This document shows, piece after piece, positions 1-5,366 of a DNA stretch of 5,366 nt (within the stretch, counting starts at the first letter, position 1; each line of letters begins with the position of its first letter). The DNA comes from Saprospiraceae bacterium. Its GTDB lineage: Bacteria > Bacteroidota > Bacteroidia > Chitinophagales > Saprospiraceae. A program made the translations under genes and the position numbers. The stretch is from assembly GCA_014379065.1 (NCBI GenBank), contig JACMMM010000090.1, positions 1 to 5,366 of the forward strand, written 5' to 3'. Below the pieces are notes generated by a model. It made no database searches. It worked only from the letters and a program-made list of their open reading frames with translations, and was not told the DNA's origin.

Positions 1-1
1 C

Positions 2-1009
2 TTGTCTAAAGTAGACCAAACAGTTTGTGGGTTTTTAAATCCTGGATTTAACACGTTTATATCAACTTCTTATACTAACCCTAATGATTGCGCTACTACA
101 GTCAATGTAGTCCAACAAGGATATTTTTCTAACACGGCAACTACTATTATTGGTACGCTGTTAATAGTAAACTTAAATGGGATTGTTTTTTCTACCCAGA
201 CTGAATTTAATCAAAAAATAGCTAAAATAGACTTTTCACCTTCTACCTATAGATTAGGTAGATTTAGATTGTCAGGTATTTCAAACCCTTCTGGTATGGC
301 TGGTCTCATGTGGAAGACAAGCGGAGGTGGCAGTGAAACTAAGGTATTCAGCTTAGCTAACACAGCCCCATGGTTATCTACTCAAGTTGACCTTATTGCC
401 ACAAATCCACCTTCAGCACCTCTTCCTTTAGAACTAGTGGCGTTTACAGTCCGTCCACTCAACGCTACTGACGCGCAACTTGATTGGATAACGGCCAACG
501 AAATCAACTCCTCGCATTTCGATATACAGCGCAGTATTCAGGGTATTAGCTGGATAACAATAGATACAGTTGCAGCAGCGGGGAATAGCCAATCAAATCG
601 ATATTATAATCTGATAGATAAAAATGTCTTCGACCCAAATGCATACACAAATACCAACTTCTACTACCGCCTGAAAATGGTCGATCTTGACGGTCATTTT
701 GAATACTCCGATGTGCGACAAGTCAAGTTTGAAAGCAGGGCTGGCCCCATTGTCGGTGATCCATTCCCCAACCCCACTGGGCTGGGAAACACCTCTGTAC
801 AACTGCCCGTATCAATAAAGGGTGAAACGAACCTTCGGATCGATATCTATGACTTCCAAGGGAAAATTGTTAGCACGAATACCAGTCCCCTCAGTAAAGG
901 CAATAACAAACTGACCATCGGAACAGGTACGCTGTCCTTGGGTGTTTACATTATCAAGCTGACCATGGAAGATGGGGAGTCTTTTGTGCGGAAATTAACG
1001 GTGCAATAA
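2..1009 (+). CDS. Secreted/surface protein with T9SS C-terminal sorting domain (5'-partial)
   Basis: This is the 3' part of a larger gene. The reading frame is open to the window edge and its first codon is TTG (Leu), so the true start lies upstream; 335 residues are visible. Visible residues 1-135 are Ser/Thr/Asn-rich and beta-prone, and I do not recognise the family. Residues about 141-241 (from LPLELVAFTV through WITANEINSSHFDIQRS, FYYRLKMVDLDG and YSDVRQV) form a fibronectin-III-like module typical of Bacteroidota surface proteins. Residues about 254-335 (PFPNPTG, then VQLPVSIKG, LRIDIYDFQGKIV, GVYIIKL, and final VRKLTVQ) match a type A T9SS sorting domain. In characterised systems this domain directs export across the outer membrane by the Por machinery, after which it is cleaved and the protein is released or anchored. 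The substrate or ligand cannot be told from this fragment. The first ~300 bases are about 33% G+C against about 46% for the rest. No partner gene in the window points to its job. Confidence 0.88.
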   Translation: MSKVDQTVCGFLNPGFNTFISTSYTNPNDCATTVNVVQQGYFSNTATTIIGTLLIVNLNGIVFSTQTEFNQKIAKIDFSPSTYRLGRFRLSGISNPSGMAGLMWKTSGGGSETKVFSLANTAPWLSTQVDLIATNPPSAPLPLELVAFTVRPLNATDAQLDWITANEINSSHFDIQRSIQGISWITIDTVAAAGNSQSNRYYNLIDKNVFDPNAYTNTNFYYRLKMVDLDGHFEYSDVRQVKFESRAGPIVGDPFPNPTGLGNTSVQLPVSIKGETNLRIDIYDFQGKIVSTNTSPLSKGNNKLTIGTGTLSLGVYIIKLTMEDGESFVRKLTVQ

Positions 1010-1071
1010 GATCCGTACTCGTCATAATACTCTGGGTACAATTTCAGCCTTTAACGAATAGGTGCCAGCAT

Positions 1072-1185
1072 CCAGACTACTGGACATTTTGACATTGGAC
1101 GTTAGATACGGTTCAGCAAATGCATGATTTTCAAGTTTTTAGAGTGCAAGTCCAATGTCCAATGTCAAAATGTCCAGTAGTCTGG
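1072..1185. repeat. Perfect 29-bp inverted repeat with a ~56-base spacer
   Basis: The left arm (1072-1100, beginning CCAGACTACTGGACATT) is the exact reverse complement of the right arm (1157-1185, ending CCAGTAGTCTGG). Three more pairs (1101-1103 with 1154-1156, one a G-T wobble) extend the stem inward, leaving a loop of about 50 bases. Neither side is followed by a T-run (TGTCTTACTAATT on the right), so this is not a classical intrinsic terminator, although the RNA stem would be very stable and could protect or end the upstream transcript. It lies 62 bases after the stop of the T9SS protein gene. It could instead be a dispersed palindromic (REP- or MITE-like) element. It encodes no protein, and target-site duplications are not evident. 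Confidence 0.9.
1150..1166 (+). repeat. Short tandem repeat (GTCCAAT)2 + GTC in the right arm
   Basis: Two perfect copies of the 7-mer GTCCAAT (1150-1156 and 1157-1163) are followed by a partial third copy. The repeat straddles the inner boundary of the right arm of the inverted repeat. The AATGTC core occurs again just downstream, at about 1168-1173 in AAATGTCC. The arm therefore looks built from short iterated words. This suggests growth by slippage or recombination, but the sample is too small to show it. Confidence 0.7.
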
Positions 1186-1284
1186 TGTCTTACTAATTTT
1201 ACACGTCTGAGTAAATACAGACAGCATATACAAAAAAACTTTTCCTTTGCAGAGTGATTTGAACTTGAACTAAAAACAACACAC

Positions 1285-4059
1285 ATGCAGGAAGGTCCTT
1301 TGCATTTTGAGCATTTGCCAGCATATGCGCAGTTTTTGCTTGACGAAAAACTGGAAGTGTTCTCCATCTACATGTTGAAAATCTCGCGGGATGAAAAGGT
1401 ACCACTGCTCCGGTATTTTTCTCATTTTTCGGAGGATGAATTGATCGCTTTGTCCATAGAGGGCACGCGCAAGTTTCTGGAACACCTTGTCCAGAATAAT
1501 GCCTTTCAATTTATTGAAGACAGCTTAACCGCCTGGACTGAAAACCTTCTGCCGAACATACAATCCGACGAAATCGTGATTGAGGACATTGCCAAAGTGA
1601 GTTTTGCACGTAGAAAAGGGTTTCGGGATTTTCTGCCACGCTACAGTAGGGAAAATGCAGATTTTGTCAAAATTATGGAGGAGGTGGACAGATTCACCAC
1701 CTTGCAGGAAGAACTCAGTTTTAAGACCCTTTTTGACCTTAAGCAACAAAAGATCAACGAGCATCTTCACTTTATTGAAAAGATCAACAATACCACGCCC
1801 GGTGTCCTGTATGTTTTTGATTTATTGGAACAAAAGGAAATTTTTACCAACCATAAAAGAGAGGAGATGCTTGGATATAGCGAGGATGACATGAAGACCA
1901 TGGGCGATAGTGTTGTAGCCCAGATCATCCACCCGGAGGATTTGCCGCAAGCTTTCGAGCATATTCAAAGTTTTTCCCAAGTAGCAGACGGAGCCTTGCA
2001 CACCAATGAATACCGGGTACGCCATAAGCAAGGCCATTATGAATGGCACCGTGCCTACGAATCCGTTTTCAAAAGAACTCCGGAGGGGATTCCATCGCAA
2101 ATCATTGGTATAGCCATCAACATATCTAGCGAGAAGGAGGCCATCAAGCGCCTGGAGCATAACGAACAACAGCTCCGTGAAGCCCAGGATATCGCCGGCC
2201 TGGGCAGTTTTGAATGGAATCTGGAAGGACAGGGATCTACCTTTTCCCCCCAGTTATTTAAGATATTTGAAATGGAAGGCACAAGCAATTTGATGTCTTT
2301 TCTGGATAACGTCCATCCTTCCGATCGAAAAATGGTCAAAGAGGCTATTGAAAATGCCATGAAGGGAGATGGCCTGTATGAAGCCGAATACCGTTATATT
2401 AAAGATCAAAAAGAAAAAGTTGTTTGGTCCCGCGGTGTGGTCACTTTCCGCGACGGGAAGCCGGTCAAGATGAATGGAACGGTCATGGACGTGACCCAGC
2501 GCCATCACATGCTCAAGCGCCTGGAAAGAAGTGAAGAACTTCATAAACAAGCACAGGCCCTTACACATCTTGGCAACTGGAGCTGGTTTATCTCCACCGG
2601 TGAAATCAACTGGAGCGATGAGATGTATCGCATTTATGGTCTGGAACCGCAGTCAGAAACGATCACATTTGAGCGCTTTCTTTCTCTGGTGCACCCTGAT
2701 GACCGGCAAAAGCGCTTAGATGAAATTCAGGAAACACTGCAAACCCTGAATGCCGCAGATTACACCATGCGTATCTTGTGTGAGGACGGTACAGAAAAAA
2801 CCCTGCAAGGGAAAGGAGAGTTATTGGTGGACGAAGACAAAAAACCCTACAAACTGGTGGGCACCTGTCAGGATATCACCCAACAATTCCGGCTCAATGA
2901 GCAGTTAAAAGAAAGCGAGGAAACTTTCCGGCAACTCATTTTTAATGCTCCAGATGCAGTTATCGTAATAAATGAAGACAGCAACATCCTCTTATGGAAT
3001 CCCAAAGCCGAGGAAATATTTGGTTGGGCCAAGGAAGAGGTCACTGGAAAAAGCCTTACGGAAACCATCATACCGCCTCAGTATATCGAAAGCCATCTCA
3101 AGGGGATTGAACGTATGCACAATACCGGGGAAGTCCGTGTCCTAAATAAAACCATTGAAATTACTGCGCTCAAAAAGAACGGACAGGAATTTTACATTGA
3201 TCTTTCGATCGCCCGTTCCTCGCAGGGTGGCCATCTGGTTTTCATTTCTTTTATTCGAGACATTACCAGGGAAAAACAAGCAGAAATGGAGCTGGAACAA
3301 CACCGTGATCAACTGGCTCAAAAAAATACCGAGCTCGAAAGAAGCAATCGGGAACTGACAGCATTCAATTACATCGCCAGCCATGATCTTCAGGAACCGA
3401 TCCGGAAGATTAAAATGTTCGGTAATCTTCTCAATGAAAAAAGCCGGGAAACCTTACCTCCGCCGCAACGGGAATTTATTGACCGCATGCTCTTTTCCGC
3501 AGATTACATGCAGCAACTGATCGAGTCGCTGCTCGCTTTTTCGCGCACTACTTCGACAGAAAAAAATCTGCAACCGGTCAATTTGAACCTTCTTCTCGAG
3601 GAAGTCAAAACTTCCATGACACATCTCATCGAAGAGAAAAACGCAGCCATTATCTTGGAGAAACTGCCGGTGCTGGAAGGCATACCCTTGCAGTTTCAGC
3701 AGTTATTTGAAAATATTATTGGCAACGCACTCAAGTATAGCAAACCCGGACAACCCTGCGTAATAAAAATTGAAGCGGACGTGGTCGCTGGCCATTCAGT
3801 AAAAGCCGAAGGCGCTGTCCATGAGCAACATTATCACCATATTTCGGTGAAGGACAACGGGATTGGTTTCGACCAAAAATATGCGCACAAGGTTTTTGAG
3901 ATCTTTCAGCGTTTGCACAACAAAAATGAATATTCCGGGACCGGCGTAGGCCTGGCCATCTGCAAGAAGATTGTTGAAAACCACCATGGGTTAATTACAG
4001 TAGAGAGTAAGGCCGGGCAGGGAGCCAAGTTTAATATTTACATTCCAATAAAGGAATGA
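1285..4059 (+). CDS. Soluble multi-PAS sensor histidine kinase (four PAS domains, HisKA, HATPase_c)
   Basis: A complete 924-residue protein that should autophosphorylate on a histidine in response to a signal sensed in the cytosol and pass the phosphate to a response regulator. Order: helical N-terminal region of unknown function (about 1-150); four PAS/PAC units at about 164-283, 295-406, 421-534 and 544-663, the first three of PAS_3 type with HPED/HPSD/HPDD motifs; a coiled-coil linker (664-692); HisKA with the H-box SHDLQEPIRKI and phospho-acceptor His700; HATPase_c with N-box ENIIGNALKYSK (Asn810, Asn814), G1 box DNGIGFD (857-863), F-box VFEIFQRLH and G2 box GTGVGLAIC (885-893). All catalytic boxes are intact. 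No transmembrane segment, signal peptide or receiver domain is visible. The start is the only ATG after the in-frame TGA at 1255; the leader is A-rich with no Shine-Dalgarno. No response regulator gene is adjacent, so it is an orphan kinase. PAS ligands cannot be inferred. Confidence 0.95.
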   Translation: MQEGPLHFEHLPAYAQFLLDEKLEVFSIYMLKISRDEKVPLLRYFSHFSEDELIALSIEGTRKFLEHLVQNNAFQFIEDSLTAWTENLLPNIQSDEIVIEDIAKVSFARRKGFRDFLPRYSRENADFVKIMEEVDRFTTLQEELSFKTLFDLKQQKINEHLHFIEKINNTTPGVLYVFDLLEQKEIFTNHKREEMLGYSEDDMKTMGDSVVAQIIHPEDLPQAFEHIQSFSQVADGALHTNEYRVRHKQGHYEWHRAYESVFKRTPEGIPSQIIGIAINISSEKEAIKRLEHNEQQLREAQDIAGLGSFEWNLEGQGSTFSPQLFKIFEMEGTSNLMSFLDNVHPSDRKMVKEAIENAMKGDGLYEAEYRYIKDQKEKVVWSRGVVTFRDGKPVKMNGTVMDVTQRHHMLKRLERSEELHKQAQALTHLGNWSWFISTGEINWSDEMYRIYGLEPQSETITFERFLSLVHPDDRQKRLDEIQETLQTLNAADYTMRILCEDGTEKTLQGKGELLVDEDKKPYKLVGTCQDITQQFRLNEQLKESEETFRQLIFNAPDAVIVINEDSNILLWNPKAEEIFGWAKEEVTGKSLTETIIPPQYIESHLKGIERMHNTGEVRVLNKTIEITALKKNGQEFYIDLSIARSSQGGHLVFISFIRDITREKQAEMELEQHRDQLAQKNTELERSNRELTAFNYIASHDLQEPIRKIKMFGNLLNEKSRETLPPPQREFIDRMLFSADYMQQLIESLLAFSRTTSTEKNLQPVNLNLLLEEVKTSMTHLIEEKNAAIILEKLPVLEGIPLQFQQLFENIIGNALKYSKPGQPCVIKIEADVVAGHSVKAEGAVHEQHYHHISVKDNGIGFDQKYAHKVFEIFQRLHNKNEYSGTGVGLAICKKIVENHHGLITVESKAGQGAKFNIYIPIKE

Positions 4060-4129
4060 AGCGGACCGCCTTTGGATTACAAGCTACAGGGCCAGACAGT
4101 CAGCAGGCAAACCATTTTACAAATCAATC

Positions 4130-4207
4130 ATGCTCCGCCGCCATTTCTTCAAAACTACCGGGCTTGCTGCGCTGGCTGCCGGACTTCCCAAATTCAATAT
4201 CATGGCC
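4130..4207 (+). other. Predicted twin-arginine (Tat) signal peptide of the LD-carboxypeptidase
   Basis: The first 26 codons give MLRRHFFKTTGLAALAAG followed by LPKFNIMA. This has the consecutive arginines, Phe and Lys of the Tat consensus (RRxFxK), a weakly hydrophobic Ala/Leu/Gly core typical of Tat rather than Sec signals, and an acceptable small residue (Ala26) at the cleavage position. If functional, it would send the folded enzyme to the periplasm. No lipobox cysteine is present. Confidence 0.75.
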
Positions 4208-5176
4208 GAAAACCCGAATACCAACAAACCGCGCCTGATCAAACCCCGCCTGTTACGCGAGGGTGCTACCGTGGCGCTCATCGCACCGTGTAGCCCACCC
4301 TCGCAGGAAAAACTGGCCAAAGGAATTGCTAACCTGACCCAATTCGGTTTCAAAATTGTGGAAGGGAAAAACCTCCGTTCCTTCAACGGTTATCTCGCGG
4401 GCACGGATGCGGAACGCCTGACCGACCTGCACTGGGCTTTCAAAAACCCTGAAATAGAAGCAGTATGGTGCATTCGCGGCGGCTATGGGGCGACGAGGTT
4501 GCTGCCGCACATTGATTACGATCTCATTCGCCAACACCCCAAGCTACTTATTGGTTACAGCGACGTGACGGCCTTGCACCTTGCTATTCACCAACGCACG
4601 GGCTTGGTGACGTTTCACGGCCCGGTGGCGGCTTCGGACTACCCAGAAGACACGCTGCAACATTTTCGCTCGGTGCTGATGCGACCGGTTGCGCCTTATG
4701 AAATTGCCGCACAAACAGAGGGCTCAGAAATGGAGCCGCCTGAGTACCAACCCTTCATGATCACGCCCGGCCTAGCCAAGGGTGCACTAACGGGTGGGAA
4801 TTTAGCGCTGCTCTCGTCTATGGCAGGAACGAAATTCGCCCCGGTTTTCAAAAACAAAATCGTGTTCATCGAAGATGTGGGCGAACAACCTTACCGCTTG
4901 GATCGGATGTTGACGCAACTGCTGCAGGCCACCGATTTGGCACAGGCTGCCGGGATTGCGCTGGGTGTTTTCAACGATTGCCAACCCAAGCAAGACAGTC
5001 CCTCGCTCTCGTTACCGGATGCATTGCGCGACCGTTTGGGAGGACTCGGCATTCCGGTGGTGTACGGCATTCCGTTTGGGCATGCGGAGCATCAGGCGAC
5101 GTTCCCGTACGGGATTCAAGCGCGATTGGATGCGGAAAAGATGAGATTGACGATATTGGAGGAGGCAGTGGTTTAA
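4130..5176 (+). CDS. Tat-exported LD-carboxypeptidase, peptidase family S66
   Basis: A 348-residue serine peptidase of the LdcA/MccF family. Characterised LdcA enzymes remove the terminal D-Ala from murein tetrapeptides by cutting an L,D bond, usually in the cytosol during cell-wall recycling. Visible motifs are VALIAPCSPP (48-57), CIRGGYGATRLLP (114-126), nucleophile Ser144 in GYSDVTALHLA, the FIEDVGEQPYRLDRM block (probable catalytic Glu248), and GIPFGH (probable catalytic His318). The Ser-Glu-His triad is complete. Residues 1-26 look like a twin-arginine signal: RRHFFK at 3-8, a short Ala/Leu/Gly core, and possible cleavage after Ala26 (NIMA/E). The start at 4130 is chosen because it supplies this signal; an internal ATG at 4202 (Met25) would give a cytosolic form of ordinary length. 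It lies 70 bases after the kinase gene, so co-transcription is possible. G+C is higher (some stretches 53-60%) than in upstream genes. MccF-like detoxification of peptide-nucleotide antibiotics is a less likely alternative. Confidence 0.93.
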   Translation: MLRRHFFKTTGLAALAAGLPKFNIMAENPNTNKPRLIKPRLLREGATVALIAPCSPPSQEKLAKGIANLTQFGFKIVEGKNLRSFNGYLAGTDAERLTDLHWAFKNPEIEAVWCIRGGYGATRLLPHIDYDLIRQHPKLLIGYSDVTALHLAIHQRTGLVTFHGPVAASDYPEDTLQHFRSVLMRPVAPYEIAAQTEGSEMEPPEYQPFMITPGLAKGALTGGNLALLSSMAGTKFAPVFKNKIVFIEDVGEQPYRLDRMLTQLLQATDLAQAAGIALGVFNDCQPKQDSPSLSLPDALRDRLGGLGIPVVYGIPFGHAEHQATFPYGIQARLDAEKMRLTILEEAVV

Positions 5177-5193
5177 CACCCCGAATATAAAAA

Positions 5194-5282
5194 TTAAAAC
5201 ACTAAGGAACTAAGGAGCACTAAGTGTTACGCTTCCAAAGCCCCTATTAGCCTTAGTGTATCTTAGTTCCTTAGTGTTTTAA
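5194..5282. terminator. Long hairpin between convergent genes, probable bidirectional terminator
   Basis: Bases 5194-5214 are the perfect reverse complement of 5262-5282 (21 bp). After a short imperfect step (two G-T wobbles around one A-A mismatch), a further 7 bp pair (5218-5224 with 5252-5258), leaving a 27-base loop (5225-5251). The stem begins 17 bases after the carboxypeptidase stop and 21 bases after the stop of the converging gene. Read on the minus strand, the stem is followed directly by a TTTTTATATT tract, a good intrinsic-terminator tail. On the plus strand the only T-run (TTTT) is inside the stem, so termination there may be weaker. The arms consist of iterated ACTAAGGA-like words, which hints at a dispersed repeat family reused as a terminator. 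Confidence 0.8.
5200..5224 (+). repeat. Imperfect ~9-base tandem repeat (CACTAAGGA / ACTAAGGAG / CACTAAG)
   Basis: Three successive near-copies of a CACTAAGGA-like 9-mer make up the left arm of the hairpin. The right arm carries the complementary words CCTTAGTG, CTTAGTTC and CTTAGTG at 5251-5277. Because the arm is periodic, it can pair in shifted registers as well as in the full-length one. No function beyond the hairpin is evident from the sequence. Confidence 0.75.
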
Positions 5283-5303
5283 ACAATATCGCGGTGTGAA
5301 ATA

Positions 5304-5366
5304 TTACCAAGTATTCCCCGGGTAAGTCCGCTGAATATGCTGCATCTCCGCCAGCATAAAGCCCAA
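5304..5366 (-). CDS. paaC: C-terminal end of a PaaC-like phenylacetyl-CoA epoxidase subunit (5' part outside window)
   Basis: On the minus strand the last 20 codons before a TAA at 5304-5306 read LGFMLAEMQHIQRTYPGNTW. From memory, PaaC proteins (structural, catalytically inactive ferritin-like subunit of the ring 1,2-phenylacetyl-CoA epoxidase) end in the pattern EMQ-x-x-QR-x-x-PG-x-x-W, which this matches closely, including the terminal Trp. PaaC pairs with the catalytic diiron subunit PaaA in the cytosolic complex that starts aerobic phenylacetate breakdown. Only about 20 of the roughly 250 residues are visible, so the name rests on this tail alone. The gene converges on the carboxypeptidase gene, and the hairpin at 5194-5282 would terminate its transcript. 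It appears to be the last gene of its unit, because the minus strand beyond is occupied by the opposing gene. Confidence 0.6.
   Translation of the reverse strand: MGFMLAEMQHIQRTYPGNTW

Larger units (their letters stand above)
1010..1284. other. Intergenic region upstream of the histidine kinase gene
   Basis: This 275-base gap has stops in the kinase frame (for example TGA at 1255-1257) and no convincing gene. It holds the 29-bp inverted repeat listed separately, a tandem 7-mer, and two adjacent TTGAAC hexamers (1259-1270) ending 14 bases before the kinase ATG. The leader just before the ATG is A-rich with no Shine-Dalgarno sequence, as is usual in Bacteroidota. Any promoter for the kinase should lie between about 1186 and 1284. 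I could not find a full -33 TTG plus -7 TAnnTTTG pair at proper spacing. Bases 1010-1071 show nothing notable. Confidence 0.7.

Noticed and set aside
2..4. TTG at base 2 as the true start of the first gene
   Set aside because: The frame is open to the window edge, there is no signal peptide although the protein carries a secretion tail, and the length is short for a T9SS cargo. The gene is truncated by the window.
1047..1107. GTTAGAT at 1101-1107 resembles the integron attC core GTTRRRY, with CTTTAAC upstream as a possible partner
   Set aside because: CTTTAAC fails the RYYYAAC consensus at its first base, the two boxes pair poorly, and the real folding at this locus is the 1072-1185 stem, which does not use them. 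There is no integrase or cassette structure.
1205..1222. Small inverted repeat GTCTG...CAGAC with an 8-base loop upstream of the kinase
   Set aside because: A 5-bp stem is expected by chance in a sequence of this length, and it has no neighbouring T-run or operator-like symmetry.
1194..1249. Possible Bacteroidota -7 boxes: TAATTTTA (1194-1201) and TTCCTTTG (1242-1249)
   Set aside because: Each matches TAnnTTTG at only part of its fixed positions, and neither has a TTG element at the expected upstream spacing.
1199..1509. Minus-strand open frames with clustered Cys residues opposite the start of the kinase gene
   Set aside because: They are antisense shadows of the kinase coding region. The Cys codons arise from the complement of GCA/ACA-type codons, and nothing supports an independent gene.
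3805..3843. His-rich loop (HEQHYHH, kinase residues 846-852) between the N-box and G1 box, possibly a metal site
   Set aside because: From memory, loops of this length and position are usual in phytochrome-like Bacteroidota kinases, and four histidines in a variable loop are weak evidence for metal binding.
4056..4238. A 60-codon frame starting with an ATG that overlaps the kinase stop (ATGA), suggesting a translationally coupled small gene
   Set aside because: It runs into the carboxypeptidase gene in another frame, has low-complexity composition without a recognisable domain, and would overlap the well-supported Tat signal region. The ATGA overlap is probably chance.

Overview
The window reads as chromosomal DNA of a Bacteroidota member, most likely a Saprospiria-type bacterium; the genus is a guess. 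The evidence is a protein ending in a type IX secretion (T9SS) C-terminal sorting domain behind an LPLELVAFT-type fibronectin-like module, a phytochrome-style multi-PAS histidine kinase of the kind common in this phylum, A/T-rich leaders without Shine-Dalgarno sequences, and gene ends marked by long inverted repeats.

Layout. (1) Bases 1-1009, + strand: 3' part of a secreted or surface protein gene whose start lies outside the window. Its first ~300 bases are much more A+T-rich than the rest. (2) Bases 1010-1284: a 275-base non-coding gap holding a perfect 29-bp inverted repeat (1072-1100 / 1157-1185). (3) Bases 1285-4059, + strand: a complete 924-residue soluble hybrid-sensor-like histidine kinase without a receiver domain, with an uncharacterised helical N-terminus, four PAS domains, HisKA and HATPase_c. 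(4) Bases 4130-5176, + strand: a complete family S66 LD-carboxypeptidase with a twin-arginine signal peptide. (5) Bases 5177-5303: a convergent intergenic region filled by a long, internally repetitive hairpin (5194-5282), probably a bidirectional terminator. (6) Bases 5304-5366, - strand: the last 20 codons of a gene whose C-terminus looks like PaaC of the phenylacetyl-CoA epoxidase.

How the genes relate. No obvious shared pathway is visible. The kinase and the carboxypeptidase are 70 bases apart on the same strand and may be co-transcribed, which would link an orphan cytosolic sensor to a peptidoglycan-trimming enzyme, but this is only positional inference. No response regulator is seen beside the kinase. 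The partial paa gene belongs to a separate convergent unit.

I do not see a clearly new multi-gene system here. The points most worth a second look are the composition break inside the T9SS protein gene, the two long inverted repeats at gene 3' ends, the Tat-exported form of a normally cytosolic LD-carboxypeptidase family, and a paaC-like gene that seems to end its operon.
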